Assembly: GCF_030063145.1 (NCBI RefSeq)
Contig: NZ_JASISM010000004.1
Coordinates: 186,001 to 250,000 of the forward strand
Source of the DNA: Cryobacterium sp. PH31-L1
GTDB taxonomy: Bacteria; Actinomycetota; Actinomycetes; Actinomycetales; Microbacteriaceae
DNA: 64,000 nt
Reading direction: 5' to 3'
The translations under genes were made by a program, and so were the position numbers. Positions 39,189-48,009 of the stretch are shown here, one piece after another; the first letter of the stretch is position 1; every line of letters starts with the position of its first letter. Under the pieces are notes generated by a model that did no database searches, had not been told where the DNA came from, and saw only the letters and a list, made by a program, of their open reading frames with translations.

Positions 39189-41843
39189 TTAGCGACTGAT
39201 CGCGGCGACGACGGCCTGCAGGGCGGCCGGGATGGCGTCGCCGTTGGGGCCACCGCCCTGGGCGAGGTCGTCCTTGCCGCCACCTCCGCCGCCGAGGATA
39301 CCGGCCACGGTCTTGGCGAGGGCGCCGGCTTTGTGGCCAGCATCGCGAGCGGCCTGGTTGGTGGCGACGATCACGACGGGCTTGTCGGCGGCGATCGCGG
39401 AGAGCGCCACGACGACCGCGTCGGTACCGAGACGTTCCCGCGTGGCGAGGGCCAGCATCCGAACGTCGTCCGGAGAACCGAGCACACCGAGGTCTTCGGC
39501 GACGACGGTCACTGCGCAGGCCCGGCGAGCCGTTGCCAGGAGTGCGGGCACCCGGTCGGTTAGCGCGCGGGCTTCGAAGGCGGCGATCTTCTTCTCGGCC
39601 GCTTTGAGGCTCGTCACGAGGTCGCTAATGCGCTCGGGCAGCTGGTCGCGCGGCGTCTTCAGGCTCGAGGTGAGCTGCGACACGAGGGTGCGTTCGGCGG
39701 CGAGATCACGGAACGCTTCGAGTCCGACGAGGGATTCGACGCGGCGGTTCGTCGAACCGACCGAGGCCTCGCTGATCAGGTTGATCATGCCGATCTCGGC
39801 ACTGCTGGTGACGTGGGTGCCGGCGCAGAGTTCGCGCGACCAGGGGCCGCCGATGTCGACAACGCGCACGACGTCGCCGTACTTTTCGCCGAAGAGGGCC
39901 ATGGCACCCAGTGCCTTCGCCTCGGCCAGGGGCAATTCCCGCGTGGTCACCGGCAGGTTGTCGCGGATGGCGTTGTTGGAGATCTCTTCTATCTCGGTGC
40001 GGGTCGCCGGCGACAGCGCCTGGTTCCAGGAGAAGTCGAGGCGAAAGAACCCGGCTTTGTTGTACGAGCCGGACTGGTGGGCGTTCGGGCCGAGTACCTG
40101 GCGCAGGGCGGCATGCAGAATGTGCGTTCCGGAGTGCGCCTGGCGGGCTCCGCGGCGCCAACTCTCGTCGACCACGCTCGTGGCGCTGTCGCCGACACCG
40201 ACCTCGCCGGACTGCACGAGCACCTTGTGGCTGATCAGACCCTTGACCGGCTTTTGCACGTCGAGCACCTTGAGCTCGTAGCCGGGACCGACGATGAGGC
40301 CAGCATCCGCTTCCTGACCGCCGGACTCAGCCCAGAGGGCCGTCTCGGCAAGGATGACTTCGGCGGTTTCACCGGCGACCGCACTCGTGACGGACTCACC
40401 GTCCACGATGAGGCCGAGCACGCTCGACTCATTCTGCAGGTCGTCATACCCGGTGAAAACCGTCTCACCGAGGGCACGGAAGGCGCTGTACACACCGAGG
40501 TCGGCCAGAGTCGTCTTCTTGGACTTCGCGTCGGCCTTAGCCATGGTGCGCTGCTTGGTCATGAGTACGTCGAAGGCGTCCCGGTTGACGCTGAGGCCGG
40601 CCTCTTCGGCGATCTCGAGGGTGATCTCGATCGGGAACCCGTAAGTGTCGTGCAGCAGGAACGCGGTCGGGCCGGCCAGCTCAGTCTTGTTGGCCTTCTT
40701 GGTCTTCGCCACGGCCAGGTCAAGCACGGTACTTCCGCTGGCAAGGGTGCGCAGGAAGGTTTCTTCCTCGGCAAATGCGGCCTGGCTGATGCGCCCAAAG
40801 TCGCTCTTGACCTCGGGGTAGGCTGCGCTCATCGCGTCGCGGGAGGCAGGCAGCAGTTCAGGCAGGCTGACGGTGTCGACGCCGAGCAGGCGCATGGCGC
40901 GCACGCTGCGCCGCAGCAGGCGGCGGAGGATATAGCCGCGGCCCTCATTGGACGGCATGACGCCGTCGCTCATCAGCATGAGGGAGGAGCGTACGTGGTC
41001 GGCGACGATGCGCATGCGCACGTCGTCGTCGTGATCGGCGCCGTAGCGGCGGCCAGACAGGGCTGCGGCACGATCGAGAACCGGGCGAACCTGGTCGATC
41101 TCGTACATGTTCTCGACGCCCTGTTTGAGGAACGCAACGCGTTCGAGGCCCATGCCGGTGTCAATGTTCTTCTTCGGCAGGTCGCCGAGAATCTTGAAAT
41201 CGCTCTTGCCGGTGCTTTCGCCGCGCAGGTACTGCATAAAGACGAGGTTCCAGATTTCGACGTAACGATCGTCGTCAGTGGCGGGGCCACCGTCGGCGCC
41301 GTAGGCGGGACCACGGTCGAAGAAAATCTCCGAGCAGGGGCCGGCCGGTCCTGGCTGGCCGGTGGACCAGTAGTTGGACTCCATGCCGAGGCGCTGGATG
41401 CGGTTGTCCGGCACGCCAATGGCCCGCCAGTAGCGGTAGGCCTCGTCGTCGTCGAGGTAGATGGTCACCCAGAGGTCGCTTTCGCGAAAGCCGTAGCCGC
41501 CCTGGTTCTCGGGCGTGGTCAGCAGTTCCCAGGCGAAGCCGATGGCCTCTTCCTTGAAGTAGTCGCCGAAGCTGAAGTTGCCGTTCATCTGAAAGAACGT
41601 GCCATGCCTGGGGGTCTTGCCGACCTCTTCGATGTCGTTGGTACGGATGCATTTCTGCACGCTCGTCGCACGCGGGTACGGCGCCGGAACGAGCCCGGTG
41701 AGGTACGGCACGAACGGCACCATGCCGGCGACGGTGAAGAGAAGGGTGGGGTCGTCGCTCACCAATGAGGCGGACGGCACAACGGTGTGTCCACGATCGG
41801 CGAAGAAGTCGAGCCAGCGCCCGCGAATGTCAGCAGTCTGCAT
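39189..41843 (-). CDS. alaS: Alanyl-tRNA synthetase
   Basis: Charges tRNA-Ala and edits Ser/Gly mischarging. The 884-residue protein has the catalytic core (FTVAGMVPFVPYLTG, RATSVQKCIRTNDIEEVGKT, FFQMNGNFSFGDYFK), the editing-site zinc motif HSGTHILHAALRQVLG with RELCAGTHVTS, and the Gly-rich C-Ala domain ending LGGGGGGKDDLAQGGG. All parts are intact and length is typical. It heads a unit with ruvX and mltG. Confidence 0.98.
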   Translation of the reverse strand: MQTADIRGRWLDFFADRGHTVVPSASLVSDDPTLLFTVAGMVPFVPYLTGLVPAPYPRATSVQKCIRTNDIEEVGKTPRHGTFFQMNGNFSFGDYFKEEAIGFAWELLTTPENQGGYGFRESDLWVTIYLDDDEAYRYWRAIGVPDNRIQRLGMESNYWSTGQPGPAGPCSEIFFDRGPAYGADGGPATDDDRYVEIWNLVFMQYLRGESTGKSDFKILGDLPKKNIDTGMGLERVAFLKQGVENMYEIDQVRPVLDRAAALSGRRYGADHDDDVRMRIVADHVRSSLMLMSDGVMPSNEGRGYILRRLLRRSVRAMRLLGVDTVSLPELLPASRDAMSAAYPEVKSDFGRISQAAFAEEETFLRTLASGSTVLDLAVAKTKKANKTELAGPTAFLLHDTYGFPIEITLEIAEEAGLSVNRDAFDVLMTKQRTMAKADAKSKKTTLADLGVYSAFRALGETVFTGYDDLQNESSVLGLIVDGESVTSAVAGETAEVILAETALWAESGGQEADAGLIVGPGYELKVLDVQKPVKGLISHKVLVQSGEVGVGDSATSVVDESWRRGARQAHSGTHILHAALRQVLGPNAHQSGSYNKAGFFRLDFSWNQALSPATRTEIEEISNNAIRDNLPVTTRELPLAEAKALGAMALFGEKYGDVVRVVDIGGPWSRELCAGTHVTSSAEIGMINLISEASVGSTNRRVESLVGLEAFRDLAAERTLVSQLTSSLKTPRDQLPERISDLVTSLKAAEKKIAAFEARALTDRVPALLATARRACAVTVVAEDLGVLGSPDDVRMLALATRERLGTDAVVVALSAIAADKPVVIVATNQAARDAGHKAGALAKTVAGILGGGGGGKDDLAQGGGPNGDAIPAALQAVVAAISR

Positions 41844-41914
41844 GGTGTCCGTAGCTTTTGTCGTGCATGAATGTGGTGGTGCGGTGAAAAGGTCTGCCTG
41901 AGTTGAGCGGATGC

Positions 41915-42148
41915 TTACGGCTCGCTGGTCGCCGGTGCGTCACCCGCGGCAGCAGTGGCGACGTCGCCGAGCGCAGCGTGCAGCTCGGCCTCGCGCTGGC
42001 GATAGCCCTCGGAGATGGCCTCGCCGAACTCGCGGGCCTTGGTGTCAAGTTCGGTGAAGAACTGCTTGCCCTGCTGGGTCTTGTTGACCTCGTGGGCCAC
42101 CACGAAGCCCGCGGCCACGCCGATGACCAACCAGATGACGTTCTTCAT
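41915..42148 (-). CDS. Small single-helix membrane protein near alaS
   Basis: Predicted 77-residue protein. It starts with a hydrophobic helix (NVIWLVIGVAAGFVVAHEV, residues 3-21), then charged soluble residues with a coiled-coil-like helix (FFTELDTKAREFGEAISEGYRQREAEL). The ATG at 42148 has GGAG 7 nt upstream; the longer frame to 42235 has no support. Genes of this kind lie between rpsD and alaS in related actinobacteria next to a DUF948 gene. Function unknown. Confidence 0.8.
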   Translation of the reverse strand: MKNVIWLVIGVAAGFVVAHEVNKTQQGKQFFTELDTKAREFGEAISEGYRQREAELHAALGDVATAAAGDAPATSEP

Positions 42149-42231
42149 GGCACTTCTCCCTGAATCTGGTCTAGCCGTAGCTGTCGATAAGTCCGGCGCG
42201 AAAATATCAACGCCGTGTCCAGAGTAGCCGG

Positions 42232-42603
42232 TCAACCCCGATTACGCCGAGGCCGCGGCCGTCCGGCGCGAAAGGCCGCCCGGACGCCGGCCGAGAAACC
42301 GGCGAGCTTGATCAGCGGCCCGCCGACCGTGGCCGCGAACAACGCGACCAGCGCCGAGACGTTACCGGTGACATCCGCTACGTTGCTCGTGATGGTGTCC
42401 ACCCTGGCCAGTTGCTGGTTGGTAGAACGGACGGTCTCCGTCGTCTCGGTCAGCATCGGGGTGATTCCCTCGCTGAGTTCATGGATGGCGGCGGTGGTCT
42501 CATCGAACACTCGGCCCAGTTTGACCAACGGAATAGCGATGACAGCGACCAGTATTGCGAACACGCCAGCGGCGATGAGGCCGGCAATATCTCCACCTGA
42601 CAC
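42232..42603 (-). CDS. DUF948 membrane protein
   Basis: Predicted 123-residue protein with an N-terminal membrane helix (IAGLIAAGVFAILVAVIAIPLV), then a methyl-accepting-like helical stretch (GRVFDETTAAIHELSEGITPMLTETTETVRS) and a basic tail. This is the DUF948 plan; function unknown, possibly envelope. The GTG at 42603 is chosen because GGAG lies 5 nt upstream; the longer TTG start at 42651 would lie inside the rpsD terminator. It starts about 50 bp after that terminator. Confidence 0.85.
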   Translation of the reverse strand: MSGGDIAGLIAAGVFAILVAVIAIPLVKLGRVFDETTAAIHELSEGITPMLTETTETVRSTNQQLARVDTITSNVADVTGNVSALVALFAATVGGPLIKLAGFSAGVRAAFRAGRPRPRRNRG

Positions 42604-42649
42604 GGTGACTCCACTCAGCTCGATGGGCTCTTGCGGAGCCCGGGTATAC

Positions 42650-42683
42650 AAAAGGGCGGATCACCCTGAGGTGATCCGCCCTT
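42650..42683 (-). terminator. Rho-independent terminator of rpsD
   Basis: A 12-bp perfect stem GGGCGGATCACC/GGTGATCCGCCC (42654-42665 and 42670-42681) with a 4-nt loop. On the minus strand it is followed by TTTT. It lies 30 bp after the rpsD stop and ends the rpsD transcript before the DUF948 gene. Confidence 0.93.
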
Positions 42684-42713
42684 CAGCGTACCGGTCACAG
42701 ACCGGCGATGGGA

Positions 42714-43343
42714 CTAGCGAGCTGCGTAGTACTCCACGACGAGCTGAACTTCACAGGTCACGGGGATCTCGATGCGCTTCGGGGCGCGCACGAGGCGGGC
42801 CTGAAGCTTGTCGAGCTCTACCTCGAGGTACGGCGGGAGCTTGGGGAGCAGGTCGACGTGGCCGCCGGCTGCTGCAACCTGGAAGGGCTCCATGCCCTCA
42901 CTGCGAGCCTTGACGTGCATGAGCTGGCCCGGCTTCACGCGGAAGGAGGGCCGGTCAACGAGCTCTCCGTCGACGAGGATGTGACGGTGCACGATCATCT
43001 GGCGAGCCTGAGCGGTGGTGCGGGCGATGGCCGAACGCACGAGGAGGGCGTCGAGACGGGTCTCGAGGATCTCGACGAGGTTCTCACCGGTCAGTCCCTG
43101 ACGACGACGAGCCTGCTCGAAGGCAATCTTGAGCTGGGCTTCGCGGATGCCGTACTGGGCGCGTAAGCGCTGCTTTTCGCGCAGTCGAACGGCGTAGTCC
43201 GAGTCGGTCTTGCGCTTGGTGCGACCGTGCTCACCGGGTGCATAGGGGCGCTTCTCGAGGAAGCGGGCTGCCTTCGGCGTGAGGGCAATGCCCAGGGCGC
43301 GCGAGAGGCGAGTTTTACTGCGGGTACGTGACTTGGTAGACAC
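42714..43343 (-). CDS. rpsD: 30S ribosomal protein S4
   Basis: Primary 16S rRNA-binding assembly protein and, in some bacteria, a translational repressor. The 209-residue protein has the basic N-terminus (SRTRSKTRLSRALG, RPYAPGEHG) and the S4 RNA-binding domain (ETRLDALLVRSAIARTTAQARQMIVHRHILVDG). The zinc-type cysteines of some S4 proteins are absent. In actinobacteria rpsD is often outside the alpha operon, as here. A 342-bp leader upstream could host regulation. Confidence 0.98.
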   Translation of the reverse strand: MSTKSRTRSKTRLSRALGIALTPKAARFLEKRPYAPGEHGRTKRKTDSDYAVRLREKQRLRAQYGIREAQLKIAFEQARRRQGLTGENLVEILETRLDALLVRSAIARTTAQARQMIVHRHILVDGELVDRPSFRVKPGQLMHVKARSEGMEPFQVAAAGGHVDLLPKLPPYLEVELDKLQARLVRAPKRIEIPVTCEVQLVVEYYAAR

Positions 43344-43685
43344 GGTTTCCTTTCAATCGGACTCAATAACAGGGATACCAGGGCGAGTGCGCCGGAATGG
43401 GCACAGGTCATGGGAGATCAGAGGATTGGGTGCCATGGGTCGTTCGGCTACAAAACGAAACCCCTCCAAACTGGATCCGGACGCAGCCGCATGCCGAAAC
43501 CAGTTGTAGGCAGAGTCAAGGTTAGCACACGAGCGGATGCTGTTGATCGCGTTCTCGAGGCGGGCAGCGTCGGCGGGTCACCCGCTCCTCGCTCAAACAT
43601 CGCGGGTGCGCAGGACACTCCGCGAAACTCGCAACCCCGCGGGAAACCCGCCGCCGCCGCAAGTCCAGAGCCGAGCCCTGACGAG
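43344..43685 (-). other. Gene-free gap between rarA and rpsD
   Basis: No convincing gene. On the minus strand an extended -10-like TGCTAACCT lies at 43519-43527, but no good -35 precedes it; a promoter here would give a leader of about 170 nt for rpsD. Short open frames in this gap have no recognisable content. Ribosomal autoregulation in such a leader is possible but no structure stands out. Confidence 0.5.
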
Positions 43686-45026
43686 TTATTGGTTGCGGAC
43701 TATCCGGCGGATTTTTAGGAGGCGGGCGGAGACTTCGCGCTCGTGGCCGTGCTCGGTGGGGGCGTAGTAGATGGTCTGTGTGAGTTCGGTCGGCGGGTAC
43801 TGCTGCGTGACGACGCCGAGCGGGTCATTGTGCGGATAGACGTAGCCTTTGCCGTGGCCGAGGCGCTTGGCTCCCGGGTAGTGCGCGTCGCGCATACCCT
43901 TGGGTACGCGGCCCATCTTCCCGGCGCGCACGTCGGCGATGGCCGCGTCGAGGGCCATATAGGCGGCGTTCGACTTGGGTGCCGTGGCCAGGTGAACGAC
44001 CGCTTGGGCGAGCGGAATACGACCTTCCGGCATGCCGATCAGGGCGACGGCGTCGGCGGCGGCGACAGCGATCAGCAGCGACTGCGGGTCGGCCATCCCG
44101 ATGTCCTCGGAGGCAAGAATAATGATGCGGCGGCAAATGTAACGTGGGTCTTCGCCGGCCTCGATCATGCGCGCGAGGTAGTGCAGCGCGGCGTCGACGT
44201 CACTGCCGCGCACCGATTTGATGAACGCGCTGATCACGTCGTAGTGCTCATCACCATTGCGGTCGTAACGCAACAGCGCGCGGTCGACTGCGAGTGAGAC
44301 GATGTCGGTCGTGATCACCGGCTTGCCCGGCGCGCCGGCCTCCAGGGTCGTTTCTGCCGAAACGGATGCCGCCTCCAGCGCGGTCAGCGCCCGCCTCGCG
44401 TCGCCCGATGCCAGCCGAATGATCGCGCCACGAGCCTCGGGCTCGAGTTCGAACCGGTCGGCGAGGCCGCGGGCGTCGGTGACGGCCCGGTCGACGACGA
44501 TGCCGAGATCATCGTCGCTGAGCACTTCGAGGGTGAGCAGAAGCGACCGGGAGAGCAGGGGCGAAATGATCGAGAACGACGGGTTCTCGGTCGTCGCCGC
44601 GACCAGGATGATCACACCGTTTTCAACACCGGGCAACAGGGCATCCTGCTGGGCCTTCGAGAAACGGTGGATCTCGTCGAGGAACAACACGGTCGACAAG
44701 CCGTACAGGTCTCGGTTCGTGCGGGCGTCTTCCATCACCTGACGTACGTCGCGCACGCCGGCGGTCACCGCGGAAAGTTCGACGAAGCGACGGCCGGAGC
44801 TGTGCGCGATGGCCTGGGCGAGCGTGGTCTTGCCGGTGCCGGGAGGACCCCACAAAATGACCGAGACGCTGCCGCGCTCCCCGGTTTTGTCGCTGGCGAG
44901 GCTCACCAGCGGCGACCCGGGGGTGAGCAGGTGACGTTGGCCGGCAACCTCGTCGAGGGTCTTGGGGCGCATTCGTACGGCGAGGGGGGTTGCGCCACTG
45001 CGCAGACCCGGTTGTGCATCCGACAT
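43686..45026 (-). CDS. rarA: Replication-associated recombination protein A (RarA/MgsA)
   Basis: AAA+ ATPase acting at stalled replication forks. The 446-residue protein shows Walker A in [16 protein letters not shown], Walker B in [23 protein letters not shown], sensor region [18 protein letters not shown] and the C-terminal tetramerisation part ([20 protein letters not shown]). The annotated ATG at 45026 leaves GGAGG with only one base of spacing; an internal start such as the ATG at MRPKTLDE is an alternative. It reads divergently from the cyclophilin gene. Confidence 0.94.
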   Translation of the reverse strand: MSDAQPGLRSGATPLAVRMRPKTLDEVAGQRHLLTPGSPLVSLASDKTGERGSVSVILWGPPGTGKTTLAQAIAHSSGRRFVELSAVTAGVRDVRQVMEDARTNRDLYGLSTVLFLDEIHRFSKAQQDALLPGVENGVIILVAATTENPSFSIISPLLSRSLLLTLEVLSDDDLGIVVDRAVTDARGLADRFELEPEARGAIIRLASGDARRALTALEAASVSAETTLEAGAPGKPVITTDIVSLAVDRALLRYDRNGDEHYDVISAFIKSVRGSDVDAALHYLARMIEAGEDPRYICRRIIILASEDIGMADPQSLLIAVAAADAVALIGMPEGRIPLAQAVVHLATAPKSNAAYMALDAAIADVRAGKMGRVPKGMRDAHYPGAKRLGHGKGYVYPHNDPLGVVTQQYPPTELTQTIYYAPTEHGHEREVSARLLKIRRIVRNQ

Positions 45027-45132
45027 TCCTCCAGCGTAGTTTGTGAGAGAGTTCTACGAGGTCGGTCGCGTTGGCGTACGGTCACGTTTTGTCCGGTCGT
45101 CGCCAACCCCGACGGCCCTGGAGGGGTTCCAA

Positions 45133-45933
45133 GTGGCTTCGAATTACAAGCTTGAGCGTGCGGCACGTGAAGAGCGCGGCCGTGTTCGTTCCTACCAGGC
45201 GCGCAGGGCCGTGCACGAGCACCAGCAGAAGCGGCGCGTGCGTGACAATCTGATATACGGTGGCGGACTCCTCGTGGCGCTCACCCTGATCGTGATCGCC
45301 CAGGTGTTCTACTTCGACGGCGGCCCGGGTACCCCAGCGCCCACGGCCGCCTCAACGTCCACTCCGACGCCGACGACCACGGCAGCGGCCGGTGCAAATA
45401 CCGGCGACGTGCCCGCGAGCACCCTGGCCGAGGGACGAACCTGGACCGGCACCCTGACCCTCAACGACGTCGACCTCGGCATCGAACTCGACGGCGCGCT
45501 CGCCCCCCAGGGCGTCTCCTCCACGATCAGCCTCGCCCAGAGTGGTTTCTACAACGGCACCACCTGCCACCGCCTCACCAACGGTGGCTTCTTCGTTCTG
45601 CAGTGCGGCGACCCGGCCGGCGACGGATCCGGCGGCCCCGGTTACAGCTACGGTCCGGTCGAAAACGCTCCGGCCGATAACGTCTACCCGGCCGGTACCC
45701 TCGCCATGGCTCGCCAAGGCGGCAATGGGTACAGCATGGGCAGTCAGCTCTTCGTAGTCTACGACGACACGACTATCCCGTCCGACGCGGGCGGCGGCTA
45801 CACCGTGCTCGGTCACGTCACGAGCGGACTGGACGAGCTCAAGGCCCAGATCACGGATGCCGGCACCGCGGACGGCTCCGGCGACGGCGCCCCGAAAGTG
45901 CCAACGACGATCACGGGCATAACACTTCAGTAG
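45133..45933 (+). CDS. Membrane-anchored cyclophilin-type peptidyl-prolyl isomerase
   Basis: Predicted 266-residue folding helper outside the membrane. It has a basic cytosolic N-terminus (~1-43), one membrane helix (LIYGGGLLVALTLIVIAQVFYF), a Thr/Pro/Ala linker and a cyclophilin domain (about 105-266): FYNGTTCHRLTNGGFFVLQCGDP, NVYPAGTLAMAR and GSQLFVVYDD. FVLQCGDP replaces the usual F-x-x-Q-G-G-D-P, a cysteine variant seen in some secreted actinobacterial forms. The GTG at 45133 has GGAGG 8 nt upstream. In M. tuberculosis a similar ppi gene lies next to relA. Confidence 0.92.
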   Translation: MASNYKLERAAREERGRVRSYQARRAVHEHQQKRRVRDNLIYGGGLLVALTLIVIAQVFYFDGGPGTPAPTAASTSTPTPTTTAAAGANTGDVPASTLAEGRTWTGTLTLNDVDLGIELDGALAPQGVSSTISLAQSGFYNGTTCHRLTNGGFFVLQCGDPAGDGSGGPGYSYGPVENAPADNVYPAGTLAMARQGGNGYSMGSQLFVVYDDTTIPSDAGGGYTVLGHVTSGLDELKAQITDAGTADGSGDGAPKVPTTITGITLQ

Positions 45934-46044
45934 GATCGATCGTCACCCCTGCGCTATTGCAATAGGCTTATCAGGGTATTTCTTAGGTTCCGCACTCTTC
46001 ACTCCCGCGGATCCACACACAACAACTCAGCAAAGGTGAGGCTC

Positions 46045-47277
46045 TTGACTACGACAGATCAGCAACCATGGGGTCGCGTAGACGAAACCGGCACGGTTTA
46101 CGTGCGCGAGGCAGATGGCGAACGCGCCGTCGGCCAGTACCCGGATGCCACTCCGGAAGAGGCCCTGGCCTACTTCGAGCGCAAGTACGTCGAGCTCAAC
46201 GGACAGGTCACCCTGCTCGAGCAGCGTGCGAAGGGTGGCGCGCCGGCCGCGGATATCGCCAAGTCGGTCGCCAACCTCACAGTTGCCGTCGCCAATGCCA
46301 ACGCGGTCGGAAACCTTGCTGCCCTGGCCGAGCGCCTCGGCGCTCTCGGCGGTGCCGTCAGTGAGCTCACCGAGCAGCAGAGCATCGAAACGAAGGCTGC
46401 ATCCGCTGCCGCTGTCGCCGAACGAGCCGAGATCGTGACCGAGGCTGAGCGCCTCGCCGCCGAGGATCCGGCCAAGACGCAGTGGAAGCAGACCAGCGCC
46501 GCTCTCGACGCCCTCTTTGCCAAGTGGCAGGCACACCAGCACGACGCCCCGCGCATTCCCAAGGGCGAAGCCAACGACCTGTGGAAGCGTTTTCGGGCAG
46601 CCCGCACCACGATCGAGCAGAACCGCAAGGCGTTCTTCGCCGAACTCGACAGCGCTCACAAAGACGTTCGTACCAAGAAGCAGCACCTGATCGAGCAGGC
46701 CGAGGCCCTCGCCCCGCAGGGCGCCGACGGTGTCTCCGCCTATCGCAACCTGCTCGACGAGTGGAAGAAAGCCGGCCGCAGCGGTAAGAAGCAGGACGAC
46801 GCCATGTGGGCCAAATTCAAGGCTGCCGGCGACGTGCTCTACTCGGTCAAGAGTGAGGTCGAAGCCCAGGACAACGAAGAGTTCTCCGCGAACCTCGTAC
46901 TCAAGCTCGAATTGCTGACCCAGGCCGAAACCCTGCTCACCACCACCGACCGGAATGCCGCGCGCGACACCCTCACTTCGATCCAGCGCAAGTGGGACGA
47001 AATCGGCAAGGTCCCGCGGGACCAGGTGAAGCCGATCGAGGATCGCCTGCGCAAGGTGGAAGCCGTCGTGCGCAAGCTCGACGACGATCACTGGAAGCGC
47101 AACAACCCCGAGACCAAGGCGCGCACCGAGGGCCTGGCCGGGCAGCTGAACGACGCGATCGCCAAGCTCGAGGCCGAGCTGGCCACGGCGCAGAAGGGTC
47201 AGAACGCCCGGGCCATCAAGGACGCCACCGAAGCGCTCGAGGCCCGCAAAGCCTGGCTCAAGGCCATCGGCCAGTAG
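46045..47277 (+). CDS. DUF349 coiled-coil protein
   Basis: Predicted 410-residue cytosolic protein with repeated three-helix DUF349 units: LAAEDPAKTQWKQTSAALDALFAKWQ, NDLWKRFRAARTTIEQNRKAFF, YRNLLDEWKKAGRSGKK, DDAMWAKFKAAGDVLY and IQRKWDEIGKVP. The motif WKRF-x-x-AR recurs. Function is unknown; such genes often sit next to rel. TTG at 46045 is favoured because AAAGG and GAGG precede it, while the GTG at 46036 would overlap the ribosome site. Its orientation is opposite to rel. Confidence 0.88.
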   Translation: MTTTDQQPWGRVDETGTVYVREADGERAVGQYPDATPEEALAYFERKYVELNGQVTLLEQRAKGGAPAADIAKSVANLTVAVANANAVGNLAALAERLGALGGAVSELTEQQSIETKAASAAAVAERAEIVTEAERLAAEDPAKTQWKQTSAALDALFAKWQAHQHDAPRIPKGEANDLWKRFRAARTTIEQNRKAFFAELDSAHKDVRTKKQHLIEQAEALAPQGADGVSAYRNLLDEWKKAGRSGKKQDDAMWAKFKAAGDVLYSVKSEVEAQDNEEFSANLVLKLELLTQAETLLTTTDRNAARDTLTSIQRKWDEIGKVPRDQVKPIEDRLRKVEAVVRKLDDDHWKRNNPETKARTEGLAGQLNDAIAKLEAELATAQKGQNARAIKDATEALEARKAWLKAIGQ

Positions 47278-47306
47278 CCGGCAGACAACTTCACGCAGGT
47301 ACGGAG

Positions 47307-47343
47307 TTATCCACACGCCGCGCACGTGAACTGTTTTTCCACA
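47307..47343 (+). promoter_or_regulatory. DnaA-box pair, one perfect
   Basis: TTATCCACA at 47307-47315 is a perfect DnaA consensus; TTTTCCACA at 47335-47343 has one mismatch and the same direction, 28 bp on. Both lie in the gap between the DUF349 gene and the AbiEi-like gene. In a GC-rich genome such 9-mers are rare by chance. No other origin features (AT-rich unwinding region, dnaA/dnaN) are present, so this is not an origin. Confidence 0.45.
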
Positions 47344-47394
47344 GATCCAGGCTCTTTCGGGGGCCTGGACCTGGTTAAGCCTCACTCTGGTGGC

Positions 47395-48009
47395 ATGACG
47401 AATCCACCGGGGCGACCGCTCGCCCTGAACGACCTGCCCCTCGCCGAGCTCTACGCCGCCCGCCTCGACGGCCAAGTCTTTCAGATCGCGGACTCCTGGT
47501 GCGTGATCGATGAAATAGACGGTTGCGACAGCCGCGCGATCGCCGCCAGCCAGCTGGTCCCGCCCCGCGCCATCGCCGAGCAGCTCACCGCAGCGTGGAT
47601 CTACGGCGTCGCGCCGGAGCCGCGGCGGCACCAGTTCTGTGTGCTGATCGGCGCGCGTGCCACCACCCTGTGGTCGGCTCGGGCATCGGTGCGTGAAATT
47701 GTGCGAACACCCGATGACGTGCGCACCATCTCGGGGGTGCGGGTCACCACTCCCCTGCGCACCGCCGTAGATCTCGCCCGCTATGCGGTTACACCGCCGA
47801 CCGTGTCATCATCAACCACATCGGAGCTGACTTCCCTCCTGGCCCGCCTCCTCAACTACGGCGGGTACCCCGACGTGTCGGCCGCCATCCACCTCTGCAA
47901 GCGAGGCAGCCCCGCTCACAGCGCTCTAGCTGTCGCGCGCTTCACGGCCGTCAGCGCACCACTGTTTGCGCTGCGCCAGCAGGGCCGCGCGCGCAGTGCC
48001 GCAGGTTAG
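47395..48009 (+). CDS. AbiEi-like winged-helix protein, tentative
   Basis: Predicted 204-residue soluble protein. The middle part (RAIAASQLVPPRAIAEQLTAAWIYG, then VREIVRTPDDVRTISGVRVTTPLRTAVDLARYA) has the pattern found in actinobacterial AbiEi antitoxin-like proteins and N-termini of DUF559 nucleases. The nuclease part and any AbiEii-like toxin gene are missing nearby, so it looks orphaned. The ATG at 47395 (MTNPPGRP) fits; the upstream frame carries DnaA-like boxes and is non-coding. It converges with rel and ends 4 bp into the rel stop region. Confidence 0.45.
   Translation: MTNPPGRPLALNDLPLAELYAARLDGQVFQIADSWCVIDEIDGCDSRAIAASQLVPPRAIAEQLTAAWIYGVAPEPRRHQFCVLIGARATTLWSARASVREIVRTPDDVRTISGVRVTTPLRTAVDLARYAVTPPTVSSSTTSELTSLLARLLNYGGYPDVSAAIHLCKRGSPAHSALAVARFTAVSAPLFALRQQGRARSAAG

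Noticed and set aside
47307..47343. Replication origin
   Set aside because: Only two DnaA-like boxes, no AT-rich region and no dnaA, dnaN or gyrB nearby.
46027..47631. 534-residue minus-strand ORF over the DUF349 gene
   Set aside because: Shadow of the DUF349 coding frame, crosses the intergenic DnaA boxes, no domain.
47395..48009. Complete toxin-antitoxin or abortive infection system
   Set aside because: No partner gene is present; neighbours are DUF349 and rel.
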